From Cellulophaga sp. HaHaR_3_176 (lineage in GTDB: Bacteria > Bacteroidota > Bacteroidia > Flavobacteriales > Flavobacteriaceae), in the NCBI RefSeq assembly GCF_019021925.1, contig NZ_CP058990.1, forward strand, positions 3,498,001 through 3,562,000: a stretch of 64,000 nt of DNA. The letters are read 5' to 3'. Below the pieces are notes generated by a model. It saw only the letters and a list, made by a program, of their open reading frames with translations. It had not been told where the DNA came from and made no database searches. The number at the start of each line of letters is the position of its first letter. Positions within the stretch are counted from its first letter, which is position 1. The position numbers were made by a program, and so were the translations under genes. Shown here piece by piece: positions 34,399 to 44,662 of this stretch.

Positions 34399-37152
34399 AT
34401 GAAGTTTTATTACGGCATTATTTTATTCCTTTTATCTTTTTCCAATTCAGTTTTTGGGCAGAAAGTACTACCTCCAATTTACAATTATAAAATTTTCGAT
34501 TATAATGCGGCTAGTCAAAATTGGGATGTTGCGGTAGACGATTCAGGAGCTTTGTATGCTTCTAATAATAAAGGCTTATTATATTATAATGGGGAGGAAT
34601 GGGTTTTAAATAAATTGCCAAATAAAACTATTATAAGGTCAGTAACTATTGTAGAAGATAAAATTTACACAGGTTCTTATGAGGAATTTGGCTATTGGCA
34701 GAAAAATGAATTTGGCCTTTTAGAATACACTTCTTTAACTCATTTAATTAAAAACTATACATTCACAAACGAAGAATTTTGGCAAATTATTTCTTTTAAT
34801 GATGCTATCGTATTTCGTTCGTTCTCCTCAATTTACATTTATAAAAATAACGAAATTAAAGTAATTGATGCGGATGTTGTGGTAACTAACCTTGTAACTT
34901 ATAAAGATGAGTTGTATGTTGGGACTAACGAATCTGGTATTTATAAGTTAAAAGAAGATGCGCTTGTTCAGCTACCTAATACTAATATATTTTTTGACAA
35001 AACAGTTATTGCAATGGCTGTGGTAGATAACGATTTATTAATTGGAACCAAGCTAAATGGTTGTTACCTTTTAAAAGATGGTGTATTAAAAGAATGGAAT
35101 AACGAGGTTAACGAAGAATTAAAAAAGCACCAACTTAACGATATAGCACCTTATCCAGAAAATAAAATAGCATTTGGAACTATAAAAAAGGGAGTTTATT
35201 TACATGATTTGGATACTAATAAGTACGTAAACTTAGATAGAGAAACAGGTCTTCAAAATAATACAGTTCTATCTATTTTTCATTTTGACAATCAGTTGTG
35301 GTTAGGTTTGGATAATGGAATAGATCGTATTAAAACTAATGCTCCTATAACTTATTATACTGATTTTTCTGGTTTAGTAGGTACTCTTTATGATATTGCT
35401 TATTTAGATGATGTTATTTATTTAGGTAGTAATACTGGCATCTATTATTTTGATAATAATCAATTACAATTTGTTGAAAATTCTCAAGGGCACGTTTGGG
35501 ATTTAACAGTTGTTGATGGAGAATTGTTTGCAGGGCACAATACAGGCACATATAAGATAGATAAAAATCAGCTTGATAAAATTTCGTCAGTATCAGGTGG
35601 CTATCAATTAATTAAAGTGCCAGAGCAAGAAAATATATATTATCAAGGTACTTATGTTGGTATTTCTAAATTTTTAAAAAATGAGGATAATATATGGAAT
35701 GTTGTGCCTGTAAAGGGTATTCAATTTCCTGTAAAACAATTGTGTTTTGAGTCGGCAAATGTACTTTGGGTAGCACACCCTTATAAAGGTTTTTATAGGT
35801 TACACCTAAATAAAAATTTAGACGAAATTGTTGAAATTGAAGAATTTAATAACGATGCAATTTCGAGCAATTATAATGTAAAAGTGTACAATGTTAAAAA
35901 TCAAATTGTTTTTTATGCAGATGGTATTTGGTATAAGTTTAATTCAATAGCCAATAAAATTGAAGTTTTTGAAGATTTTCAAAAGTTCAATAAAAACGAG
36001 CTTATTTATAATGATGAGGAGTTTTTCTGGTTTATTAATAATGACGAAAATAAAGAGATAACATACACTAATTTAAGGGATAAAAGCTTGGCTATAGCTG
36101 AAAATGTGCTTAAAAAAAGATTGGTGCCTGATGCTGAAAATGTCATAAAAGTTAATGATTCCATATACCTTTTAACACTTAACGATGGTTTTGCTAAAGT
36201 AAATTTAAATAAGCTGAATAACTATCTTGGGAAGTTTAAAATTCCAAAGCCTCAATTGAGTTATTTTAAAGATGAAAACAATCGATTTTCGTTAAAAGAA
36301 AAAACCTTCAAAATTAAGTATAAGAATTCTCAGAACATTAGTTTTCAAGTGTCTTCGCCTAATATAGCCAAACCACATTACTTTTATGAACTTAGTGGGG
36401 TTAAAGAGCAATCGATGTATGTAGATGAAGGTACTATTGATTTTCAGAATTTACCACATGGCAATTATAAAGTTCAAGTTTCTACAGTGAGTATTGATGG
36501 GGAAACATCTGAACCTATAAACTTTTCTTTTGAAATTTCTCCTCCATGGTATCTTTCAAGTATAAGTAAAGTAATATATGTTTTTGTACTTATTGGTATA
36601 TTTTTTATAATTCGTTTTTACAACTTGCGAAAGCTCGCAAGAAAGCAAAAAAGCTTTGAAGAAAAAATGGATAGAAAACAAGAAGAGCATTTAGCGTTTC
36701 TAGAAAAAGAAAAGTTAGCAAAAGAAATTAAATCTAAACAGCAAGAGCTTACAAGTACAGCGCTAAACATCGCAAAGAAAAACGAAGTCATATTAGAACT
36801 TAAAAATATGATGGTAATGAATAAAGATAAATTTACAAGCTCAAGTCGTTATGGTTCATTTATAAAAAAGATAGATAAGTCAGTAAACGATACTGAAGAT
36901 TGGAAAAAATTTGAAGTAAATTTCAAACAATTGCATGAAGATTTTTTCGAGAGACTTTTAAAAGAGTATCCTAAACTTACACCTAAAGATTTAAAATTGT
37001 GTGCGTATTTAAAAATGAATTTATCATCAAAAGAGATTGCGCCATTAATGGGTATTTCACTTCGTGGAGTAGAAATACATAGGTATCGATTAAGGAAAAA
37101 ATTACAAATCGATACTTCAGAGTACCTTTCAAGCTTCTTAATTACCTTTTAA
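34399..37152 (+). CDS. Membrane-anchored PUL regulator: sensor propeller, Y_Y_Y domain, LuxR-type helix-turn-helix
   Basis: One-component transmembrane regulator of 917 residues. Order: signal peptide (about 1-20), periplasmic repeats of the two-component-regulator-propeller type (about 30-620, motifs such as NNKGLLYYNGEEW and IWYKF), a Y_Y_Y immunoglobulin-like domain (about 630-715), one transmembrane helix (about 720-742), a cytoplasmic coiled coil, then a LuxR/GerE helix-turn-helix (LTPKDLKLCAYLKMNLSSKEIA to the C terminus). It resembles the sensors of hybrid two-component PUL regulators, but has no histidine kinase or receiver. It is separated from susC by 314 bp containing inverted repeats that could be its sites. 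The ligand is presumably an oligosaccharide released by the locus, probably a beta-1,2-glucan fragment. Confidence 0.88.
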   Translation: MKFYYGIILFLLSFSNSVFGQKVLPPIYNYKIFDYNAASQNWDVAVDDSGALYASNNKGLLYYNGEEWVLNKLPNKTIIRSVTIVEDKIYTGSYEEFGYWQKNEFGLLEYTSLTHLIKNYTFTNEEFWQIISFNDAIVFRSFSSIYIYKNNEIKVIDADVVVTNLVTYKDELYVGTNESGIYKLKEDALVQLPNTNIFFDKTVIAMAVVDNDLLIGTKLNGCYLLKDGVLKEWNNEVNEELKKHQLNDIAPYPENKIAFGTIKKGVYLHDLDTNKYVNLDRETGLQNNTVLSIFHFDNQLWLGLDNGIDRIKTNAPITYYTDFSGLVGTLYDIAYLDDVIYLGSNTGIYYFDNNQLQFVENSQGHVWDLTVVDGELFAGHNTGTYKIDKNQLDKISSVSGGYQLIKVPEQENIYYQGTYVGISKFLKNEDNIWNVVPVKGIQFPVKQLCFESANVLWVAHPYKGFYRLHLNKNLDEIVEIEEFNNDAISSNYNVKVYNVKNQIVFYADGIWYKFNSIANKIEVFEDFQKFNKNELIYNDEEFFWFINNDENKEITYTNLRDKSLAIAENVLKKRLVPDAENVIKVNDSIYLLTLNDGFAKVNLNKLNNYLGKFKIPKPQLSYFKDENNRFSLKEKTFKIKYKNSQNISFQVSSPNIAKPHYFYELSGVKEQSMYVDEGTIDFQNLPHGNYKVQVSTVSIDGETSEPINFSFEISPPWYLSSISKVIYVFVLIGIFFIIRFYNLRKLARKQKSFEEKMDRKQEEHLAFLEKEKLAKEIKSKQQELTSTALNIAKKNEVILELKNMMVMNKDKFTSSSRYGSFIKKIDKSVNDTEDWKKFEVNFKQLHEDFFERLLKEYPKLTPKDLKLCAYLKMNLSSKEIAPLMGISLRGVEIHRYRLRKKLQIDTSEYLSSFLITF

Positions 37153-37295
37153 TAGCAGCTCAACTGATTACAAACTATTGCAGTTGTAAAAATGATAATA
37201 TTACAATTTTAGGCTGTATTTAATTAGTAATTACTATTCTAAAAGCCTTAAAATGATTTTTTTGTAATTACTTAAGTACATCATCACTACATCAC

Positions 37296-37325
37296 AATGT
37301 TAAATTTTTAGTTTCATTTAACATT
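37296..37325. promoter_or_regulatory. Inverted repeat in the susC control region
   Basis: Perfect 10-bp arms AATGTTAAAT (37296-37305) and ATTTAACATT (37316-37325), spacer 10 bp. It lies about 140 bp before the susC start, and the 314-bp gap (37153-37466) has no gene. A second repeat pair, ACTACATCA (37286-37294) and TGATGTAGT (37378-37386), flanks it at a distance. Candidate site for the LuxR-type regulator. Confidence 0.5.
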
Positions 37326-37466
37326 ACAACTACAGCAATACACCCATAAATACTGGCTGTAAGTGATTTAAATTAGTTGATGTAGTTATTATGTATAAGG
37401 CCTTAGAATCTTTAACAATCCTTCTTTCTTAATTTAGCAGTATTCTAACTCAATTAATTATAAACT

Positions 37467-40400
37467 ATGAAAATAAGCAATGCAATATTGGTAATTTCAC
37501 TTTTGCTGTTTCAGTCATTTTTGTATAGTCAAAATACAAATGTTGTTTCAGGAACAGTAACAGATAGTGGTAATATACCTTTGCCTGGAGCATCGGTTGT
37601 TGTAAAAGGAACAACTACAGGTACGCAAACAGATTTTGATGGAAATTTCACTTTAGATAAAGTGCCATCTGATGGTATTTTAGTAATAAGTTTTATTGGG
37701 TACACATCTAAAGACTTCCCTGTAAATAACCAAACAACACTTACAATTTCGCTTGAAGAAGATTCACAAACATTAGATGAAGTTGTTGTTGTTGGGTACG
37801 GAACTCAAAAAAAATCAGATTTAACAGGGTCAATAACTACTGTTAATTCTGAAGATATAACAAGAACACCTTCTGGTGCGCCAATGCAATCATTACAAGG
37901 TAAGGTTGCTGGTTTGCAAGTGGTAAGTAGCGGAGCGCCTGGTAGCTCACCAACAATTAGAGTACGTGGTTTAGGATCTTATACTGGTGGTGGAGCATCA
38001 AACCCTTTATATGTTGTAGATGGTACTTTTTATGATGATATCGATTTTTTGAATAATGAAGATATCGAAACTATCTCGGTTCTTAAAGATGCATCAGCTT
38101 CTGCTATTTATGGTGTAAGAGCAGCAAATGGCGTTGTACTTATCGAAACAAAGTCAGGAAAGGTGAACCAAAAACCTCAAATAACATATAACGGTTATCA
38201 AGGTGTTCAAGTAGCGCAAAATTTAGTAAAACTCTCAAATTCTGAACAATTTTCAACACTGGCAAGGGAATCTGGTTCTGCCGCAGAAGCTAGTTTTATT
38301 GATAATGCGATCCAGCGTTATGGTCGTAGTCGAGTAAATCCAAACATTCCAGATGTAAATACCGATTGGTATGATTTAATTTTACGTCAGGCTTTAATTC
38401 AAAACCATAGTTTAGGTGTTACTGGTGGAACAGAAAGCGTTACCTATTCTTTAGGAATAAGTCAGTTTGAGCAAGAGGGAATTTTAAAAATGAAAAATGA
38501 GTATGAGCGTTTTAATATTCGTTCAAAGGTTAATGTAGATATAAGCGATCGTTTAAAATTAGGTGTTTCTACTATTTTTAGTAATTCTACAAGGTATAAT
38601 GCAGAAAGTGGAGCCTTTAGCGCAGCATATTTTGCAGTGCCAACAATGCCAGTTTTAGATTTGTCAAAAACGGATGCATACCCTAAACCTTATGCAAATG
38701 CACAAGATTTAGGATATAGAGAGCCTCAAAACCCATTTCCTTTAATTGAAAATTCAGAATTCAGAGATAAAATTAGAAATAACTTGGTGAATTTCAATTT
38801 GGAGTATCAAGTAATTCCTGATAAATTGAATTTCAGAACAGCATATTCTCACAATTTTGAGGCCTTAGAAACTAGAGAAGTTAGACTTCCATATTTCTAT
38901 GGTATTGGTAATGCTTTCAGAGAAAATGCAGAATTAATAAAAAGAAATGAAACTTTTTCTGAACAAACATGGGATAACACGTTAACGTATAATAACGATT
39001 TTGGAAAACATAATTTAACGGTATTAGCGGGTACTTCTTTCAGAAATAGATCTTTTGAGCAATTAGAGGTAAAGGGGTTAAACTTTCCGAACGGTTCGGG
39101 AATTGGAGAAGAGTCCTATTTTTTAGATTTGGCGAAGAGTATTGACTTAGATGGTGTTGGTGATGATGGAGTAAGTCAATATTTCTTCTCATATTTTAGT
39201 CGTGTAGCTTATAATTTTGATAATAAGTATCTTTTATATGGTACGTTCCGTGCCGATGGTACAAGTAAGTATCAAGAAAAATGGGGATACTTTCCAACTA
39301 TCGGTGCAGGTTGGGTGATTTCAGAAGAGTCATTCATGGATAACAATAAAGTTTTCAATTTTTTAAAATTGAGAGCTAGTTGGGGAGAACTAGGAAATGC
39401 AAATGTTGACGCTAGTACAGGTGGTATTACATCTACAGAAGTTAATGGTGTTTTTGGAGATACTAGATACCCAGGTTTAGTAACTAGTAGCGATTTTGAA
39501 GCACTAAAATGGGAAGTAACTGCAGAAACTAATGTAGGTATTACATCAAGGTTATTTGATAATAATTTATCTGTTGAAGCTGATTATTTTACTAGAGAAA
39601 CTAGAGATGCTGTTATTCCTGTTTCAAGACTTTTAGTGCCAGGTGAAACTCGACAAAATGTTGGAGTAATTAAAAACTCAGGTGTTGAGGTTGCTGTAAA
39701 TTGGAGAAAACAAGTTTCAGAAGATTTTAGCTATTCTGTTGGAGGTAATTTTTCAACGTTGAAGAATGAAATATTAGATTTAGCAGGGCAAGATAACTTA
39801 ACATCTGGTGGCGATACTGCACAACGATCAGTTGTTGGCGGTGCAATAAATTCATTTTACGGCTTAGAGGTTGCCGGAATATACCAAACTCCAGAAGAAA
39901 TTGCAGCAGATCCTGCAGCACAAGCAGCAATAGCAAGTTCAGGTATTTCTGATTATATACAACCTGGAGATTTCAAATTTGTAGATCATAATGGTGATAT
40001 GGTAATAGATGCAGAAGATAGAGTAGATATAGGCTCTTATTTGCCAACATATAATTTTGGTTTCAATTTAGGTCTTAACTACAAAACATGGGATTTTTCA
40101 TTAAATGTTATAGGGCAAGGTGGTAATGTAATTGCAAACCAAAAACGTTTTTCTATCCGTCAAACATCTGATGTTAATATCGATAGTGACTTTGCTGTAA
40201 ATCGCTGGCATGGCGAAAATACCTCAAATACATATCCATCTGCAAGAGGTATAAGAAATCCATGGAGTAATCAATTTTTAAATGACTTTTTTGTTGAAGA
40301 TGGTGACTTTGTGAGATTACAAAATGTAACTGTAGGATATACATTACCAAGTTTAAAAGGCAAATTCAATCCTAATATTAGATTTTATATGACGGCAGAA

Positions 40401-40517
40401 AGACCATTAACTTTCTTTAAGTATAATGGTTTCACACCAGAAGTATCAGATGGTAGAGATACACAAACATATCCTATTCCAGGAGTATACACATTAGGAG
40501 TAAATATTAAAATTTAA
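37467..40517 (+). CDS. SusC-like TonB-dependent oligosaccharide importer
   Basis: Outer-membrane importer of 1016 residues, the transport half of a SusCD pair. A signal peptide (about 1-21, ending YSQ) is followed by a CarboxypepD_reg-like domain (VVSGTVTDSGNIPLPGASVVVKGT onward), the TonB box and plug (VVVGYGTQKKSDLTGS, typical SusC), LYVVDG and SASAIYGVRAANGVVLIETKSG, then the 22-strand barrel to an aromatic C terminus. It is the first gene of the PUL operon and starts 10 bp before susD. It should import glucan oligosaccharides with its SusD lid. The substrate is inferred from the neighbouring GH144 and GH3 genes. Confidence 0.96.
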   Translation: MKISNAILVISLLLFQSFLYSQNTNVVSGTVTDSGNIPLPGASVVVKGTTTGTQTDFDGNFTLDKVPSDGILVISFIGYTSKDFPVNNQTTLTISLEEDSQTLDEVVVVGYGTQKKSDLTGSITTVNSEDITRTPSGAPMQSLQGKVAGLQVVSSGAPGSSPTIRVRGLGSYTGGGASNPLYVVDGTFYDDIDFLNNEDIETISVLKDASASAIYGVRAANGVVLIETKSGKVNQKPQITYNGYQGVQVAQNLVKLSNSEQFSTLARESGSAAEASFIDNAIQRYGRSRVNPNIPDVNTDWYDLILRQALIQNHSLGVTGGTESVTYSLGISQFEQEGILKMKNEYERFNIRSKVNVDISDRLKLGVSTIFSNSTRYNAESGAFSAAYFAVPTMPVLDLSKTDAYPKPYANAQDLGYREPQNPFPLIENSEFRDKIRNNLVNFNLEYQVIPDKLNFRTAYSHNFEALETREVRLPYFYGIGNAFRENAELIKRNETFSEQTWDNTLTYNNDFGKHNLTVLAGTSFRNRSFEQLEVKGLNFPNGSGIGEESYFLDLAKSIDLDGVGDDGVSQYFFSYFSRVAYNFDNKYLLYGTFRADGTSKYQEKWGYFPTIGAGWVISEESFMDNNKVFNFLKLRASWGELGNANVDASTGGITSTEVNGVFGDTRYPGLVTSSDFEALKWEVTAETNVGITSRLFDNNLSVEADYFTRETRDAVIPVSRLLVPGETRQNVGVIKNSGVEVAVNWRKQVSEDFSYSVGGNFSTLKNEILDLAGQDNLTSGGDTAQRSVVGGAINSFYGLEVAGIYQTPEEIAADPAAQAAIASSGISDYIQPGDFKFVDHNGDMVIDAEDRVDIGSYLPTYNFGFNLGLNYKTWDFSLNVIGQGGNVIANQKRFSIRQTSDVNIDSDFAVNRWHGENTSNTYPSARGIRNPWSNQFLNDFFVEDGDFVRLQNVTVGYTLPSLKGKFNPNIRFYMTAERPLTFFKYNGFTPEVSDGRDTQTYPIPGVYTLGVNIKI

Positions 40518-40527
40518 AAAATCAGCT

Positions 40528-42075
40528 ATGATACATATAAAAACAAACAAAATGCTTGGCTTTTTAGCCGTTTTAGCTATGGTAGTTTCAAGTTGTTCAG
40601 ATGAATTAGATCAGCCAGAACTTAATAATAATTTTGCTGGTGGAACAGATTTTTCTAAGACAGACGATATGATATTTTCTCTTATCGGAGTTTATCAATC
40701 TGTTGGAGATAGAGGCTGGGAGCAACCATTAGTTGTTTCTACAAGAGGTGATGATGTTAACGCAGCAGGAGATCAGCAAGGTCTTAAAAATCAAGATCGT
40801 TACTTCTACGATAATTCATTTTTTGGATCTAGAACCTTATGGGAAACTTATTATGATGATATTATTGGTGCGCATACAGGTATGGAGCAAATTGCTAGAT
40901 ATCAAGAGCTGGCAGATGAAGATGGGGTAGCCTTAGCAAACCAATATATTGCTGAAGCTAAAGTATTACGAGCAATGTTACTTTTTCAATTATCACAAGT
41001 ATACGGGGCGGTTTTTATTCCAGAATCTTCTAACTTAAATGATTTTGCTAATATTACATCAGTACCTACAAAAGATGAGGTTATGCAACATTTATCAGAT
41101 CAGATGGATGAAGCTATTCCTTTTTTATTGAATGTAAGACCTAATGAAAGAACGGACTTGCCAGGAGGTGTAACTAAATACACGGCTTTACAAATTAAAG
41201 CATTGGCAAATCAAGAACTTAAAAATTATCAGGCAGTAGCAGATGCTACAGGAGAAATTATAAGCTCAGGTAAGTTCAACCTTATGGATGACTATTATGA
41301 GTTATTTAAAACACCAGGTAAATTAAGTAATGAAACTTTATATGAATTTCAATATTCAGATTTTAATACAGGTACAGGTGAAAGAGTAGGGCATCTTTAT
41401 GCTCCTTATGGGCCAAACGGTTGGACACCTAGTGTAGCAGGGTCAAGTGCCGGTTGGGGCTTTTTCGAGCCTAGCATGAAATACGTAAAATTTATGTTAG
41501 ACAGAGGAGAAACAAACCGTTTAGAAACTACTGTTCTTTTTACTCAAAAAGGTATTGATAGTATTATAGCAACATCTAGTTATACTGAAGCGACATTACC
41601 TTCATTTGTTTCATCAACAACAAGAGATGGTGATAATTTAACAGATAATGCAAGAGCCATTTTTGCTAGTGGTAAACATTACTTACCAACAAATCAATTA
41701 ATAGCTGGTCGTACGGAGTATGGTAGTAATAAAAACTATATCGTTTATCGTTATGCCGAAACGTTATTAATGTATTCTGAAGCAATTAAACAAGGAGCAA
41801 GTCAAACCTCAATTACTGCCGATGCTGCTGTTAACTTGGTACGTGCTCGTGCTAATATGCCTGCTTTAACGGGTGTTACTCTTGATCAAATCGCAGACGA
41901 AAAATACGCAGAACTTGCTTTAGAGTGGGGAAAACGATTTTTTGATATGGTTAGGTTGGGTAAAAATGATGAATTAAGTTACGAAGGAAGAACTTTTACT
42001 CCAGATAAAACTTTTGTCACTTACCATCAAGACCAAGTAGATGAGTTTCCAATATTAGGCGAAGTATCAAACTAA
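40528..42075 (+). CDS. SusD/RagB-like glycan-binding lipoprotein
   Basis: Surface lipoprotein of 515 residues forming the lid of the SusC importer. The signal has a lipobox at LAMVVSSC (Cys23; the second Met, residue 9, is a possible start). The helical SusD fold is indicated by KTDDMIFSLIGVYQ, the TPR-like region AEAKVLRAMLLFQLSQVYGAV, and the C-terminal RYAETLLMYSEAIKQG with VRARANMPAL and FDMVRLG. It starts 10 bp after susC and ends 10 bp before the next gene, so all are in one operon. Confidence 0.95.
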   Translation: MIHIKTNKMLGFLAVLAMVVSSCSDELDQPELNNNFAGGTDFSKTDDMIFSLIGVYQSVGDRGWEQPLVVSTRGDDVNAAGDQQGLKNQDRYFYDNSFFGSRTLWETYYDDIIGAHTGMEQIARYQELADEDGVALANQYIAEAKVLRAMLLFQLSQVYGAVFIPESSNLNDFANITSVPTKDEVMQHLSDQMDEAIPFLLNVRPNERTDLPGGVTKYTALQIKALANQELKNYQAVADATGEIISSGKFNLMDDYYELFKTPGKLSNETLYEFQYSDFNTGTGERVGHLYAPYGPNGWTPSVAGSSAGWGFFEPSMKYVKFMLDRGETNRLETTVLFTQKGIDSIIATSSYTEATLPSFVSSTTRDGDNLTDNARAIFASGKHYLPTNQLIAGRTEYGSNKNYIVYRYAETLLMYSEAIKQGASQTSITADAAVNLVRARANMPALTGVTLDQIADEKYAELALEWGKRFFDMVRLGKNDELSYEGRTFTPDKTFVTYHQDQVDEFPILGEVSN

Positions 42076-42085
42076 AATAAGAAAG

Positions 42086-43189
42086 ATGAAAAATCTAAAA
42101 AATATAGTATCGTGTTTGGTTGCAGTACTTTTTATGTATTCATGTGATCAAGGTATAGATGAAATTACACAGGTAGATCCTGGGGCAGATATAGCGGCCC
42201 CAACGGTAACCATAAATTACCCTAAAGAAGGAACAAAGATTAAAGTACTAGAATCATCAACAGAAATAACAATAGATTTTGAAGTTATAGATGATATCGA
42301 AATAAATGATATTAAAGTGCTTTTAGATGATGTTGAAATAGAGAGTTACAATACTTTTAAAGATTACCGTAAGGTGTTTATTGATAACTTGGTGTATAGT
42401 GGTTTAAATGATGGTTCTCATAACCTAACAATTATAGCGACAGATTTAGATGGTAAGAGTACTTCGGCTTCAGTAAATTTTGTCAAGGAGCCAGCTTATG
42501 TAAAACAATTTGATGGTGAAATTTTTTACATGCCTTTTGATGGAGATTATCTAGATTTATTAAGTCTACAAACAGCTTCAAAAATAGGTGCACCAACTTT
42601 TACAGAAAATAGTAAAGTTGGTACTAATGCCTATGCAGGAGCAACAGATTCTTATATAACAGTACCAACAACTGGCCTTACCGCTCCAGAGTTTAGTGCA
42701 GTAATGTGGTATAAAGTAAATGATGCTTCCGATAGGGCAGGTATTCTAACAGTAGGCCCTCCAAATACAGAAAATGCAGGTTATCCAGAGGTTCAAAACT
42801 TGCGTACAAGTGGGTTTAGGTTATTTAGAGAAAATGCTGATGGATTGCAAAGAATTAAACTTAACGTAGGAAACGGTATTGCTGATGTTTGGGTTGATGG
42901 TGCAGCAGCAGCAGATATTGACCCAGCATCAGGAGAGTGGGTTCATATAGCATTTACAATTTCAGAGACTATTGCTACCGTATATATAAACGGTGTATCT
43001 GTTGCTGATGCTGAAACAGGAATTAGTTGGGCAAATTGTGATTTGGTATCCATTGGTTCTGGTGCGCCACGATTTACAGAGTGGGGTCATGGTGCCGATT
43101 TAAGTTCTATCGATGAATTACGATTTTTTGATAAAGCATTGACACCAGAAGAAATAACAGCAGTTATGAATGTCGATTCCGAAGAATAG
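42086..43189 (+). CDS. LamG-domain surface lipoprotein, probable glycan-binding protein
   Basis: A 367-residue lipoprotein (lipobox VLFMYSC, Cys20). An immunoglobulin-like domain (about 40-135, PTVTINYPKEGTKIKV ... VNFVKEP) is followed by a concanavalin/LamG lectin domain (about 150-365, with DGEIFYMPFDGDYLDLL, FSAVMWYKVN, WVHIAFTISETIATVYINGV and SIDELRFFDKALTPEEI). In SusCD operons a protein in this position usually is the surface glycan-binding protein that gathers polysaccharide for the enzymes. No catalytic residues are evident. It starts 10 bp after susD. Confidence 0.85.
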   Translation: MKNLKNIVSCLVAVLFMYSCDQGIDEITQVDPGADIAAPTVTINYPKEGTKIKVLESSTEITIDFEVIDDIEINDIKVLLDDVEIESYNTFKDYRKVFIDNLVYSGLNDGSHNLTIIATDLDGKSTSASVNFVKEPAYVKQFDGEIFYMPFDGDYLDLLSLQTASKIGAPTFTENSKVGTNAYAGATDSYITVPTTGLTAPEFSAVMWYKVNDASDRAGILTVGPPNTENAGYPEVQNLRTSGFRLFRENADGLQRIKLNVGNGIADVWVDGAAAADIDPASGEWVHIAFTISETIATVYINGVSVADAETGISWANCDLVSIGSGAPRFTEWGHGADLSSIDELRFFDKALTPEEITAVMNVDSEE

Positions 43190-43225
43190 AATAAAAGAGT
43201 AAACAATATACATAGACAAATACCT

Positions 43226-44605
43226 ATGAAGAATTTAGTTAAGTTAATTGCGAGTTTAGTTTTAGTGGTTATTGTATCTTTAGTTGAGGGATGCAATGAC
43301 CGCAAACCTAAAAAAGTAGAGAATGTAGAAGAATCAGCAACTGAAAAAATAACTATTTCTGATACTGAATTATTAGATAAAGTTCAAAGGCAAACGTTCG
43401 ATTATTTCTGGGAAGGAGCAGAGCCAACTTCGGGTTTAGCAAGAGAACGAATTCATTTAGATGGTATTTATCCATCTAATGATAAAGATGTAATTACAAT
43501 AGGTGGTTCTGGGTTTGGTTTAATGGCAATTTTGGTAGGTGTCGAAAGAGGTTTTATTACAAGAGAACAAGCTGTTCAGCGCTATGATACAATTATTAAT
43601 TTTTTAGAAAAAGCAGATCGCTTTCATGGTGCATGGCCGCATTGGCTGAAACCTTCGGGAAAAACAGCTCCTTTTAGCAAAAAAGATGATGGTGGAGATT
43701 TGGTTGAAACTGCATTTTTAATTCAAGGGTTACTAACGGCTAAAGAATACTTTAATAAGTCTAATGCTGAAGAATTAGCTATTAGAGATCGTATTCAAAA
43801 ACTATGGGAAGGTGTAGAGTTTGATTGGTATACAAAAGGTGAAAATGTATTGTATTGGCACTGGTCTGAAAATTACGGTTGGGATATGAACTTTCCAGTT
43901 GGTGGTTATAACGAAGCTTTAATTATGTATGTTTTAGGTGCAGCTTCTCCAACACATCCTATTCAAAAAAAGGTATATGAAGAGGGTTGGGCAGGTAATG
44001 GCGCAATTAAAAAAGACACTACTTATTATGGTCTTAAAACAGTTGTAAATCATTATGAACATGATAAGGCTCCTGTAGGTCCACTGTTTTGGGCACATTA
44101 CTCTTATTTAGGTTTAAACCCTAAAGGCCTTACAGATCAATATGCAGATTATTGGAAGTTGAATCAGAATCATGCTTTAATACATTATAAACATGCGGTT
44201 GCAAATCCAAATAATTTTAAAGGATATGGTGAAAAAGCATGGGGTTTTACATCAAGCTATTCTATTAAAGGTTACGATGGGCACCGACCAGATAATGATT
44301 TAGGAGTAATATCTCCAACGGCAGCATTATCATCAATGCCATACACGCCAAAAGAAAGTTTAACCTTTTTAAGATATATGTACACTGAACAAGATAGTTT
44401 AGTTGGTAAATATGGTCCTTATGATGCTTTTAGTTTAGAAGACGATTGGAGTCTGCCAAGGTATTTAGCTATCGATCAAGGTCCAATACCTGTTATGATT
44501 GAAAATTATAGAAGTGGCTTATTATGGAATAACTTTATGAAAAATGAAGATGTGAAAAAAGGGCTTAAAACATTAGGTTTTAAATACACTAAAGTGAAAG
44601 AATAA
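43226..44605 (+). CDS. GH144-family beta-1,2-glucanase-like lipoprotein, copy 1
   Basis: Glycoside hydrolase of the glucoamylase-like (Glycoamylase/GH144) group, 459 residues, with an N-terminal signal and a likely lipobox (SLVEGC, Cys23). The (alpha/alpha)6 barrel occupies about 45-455. The acidic set known from endo-beta-1,2-glucanase is present with identical spacing: Asp154, Asp158 and Glu161 in KKDDGGDLVET, and Glu230 in GGYNEAL, 76 residues after the first Asp. This supports activity on beta-1,2-glucan, either endo or releasing sophorose. It is followed 57 bp later by a homologous gene of the same length, a tandem duplication that has diverged clearly in the N-terminal 40 residues. Confidence 0.87.
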   Translation: MKNLVKLIASLVLVVIVSLVEGCNDRKPKKVENVEESATEKITISDTELLDKVQRQTFDYFWEGAEPTSGLARERIHLDGIYPSNDKDVITIGGSGFGLMAILVGVERGFITREQAVQRYDTIINFLEKADRFHGAWPHWLKPSGKTAPFSKKDDGGDLVETAFLIQGLLTAKEYFNKSNAEELAIRDRIQKLWEGVEFDWYTKGENVLYWHWSENYGWDMNFPVGGYNEALIMYVLGAASPTHPIQKKVYEEGWAGNGAIKKDTTYYGLKTVVNHYEHDKAPVGPLFWAHYSYLGLNPKGLTDQYADYWKLNQNHALIHYKHAVANPNNFKGYGEKAWGFTSSYSIKGYDGHRPDNDLGVISPTAALSSMPYTPKESLTFLRYMYTEQDSLVGKYGPYDAFSLEDDWSLPRYLAIDQGPIPVMIENYRSGLLWNNFMKNEDVKKGLKTLGFKYTKVKE

Positions 44606-44662
44606 TTAACGCATATATAACCCAAATCTGTTTTAAAATTTTAAGTTAATATTTCTATACAA

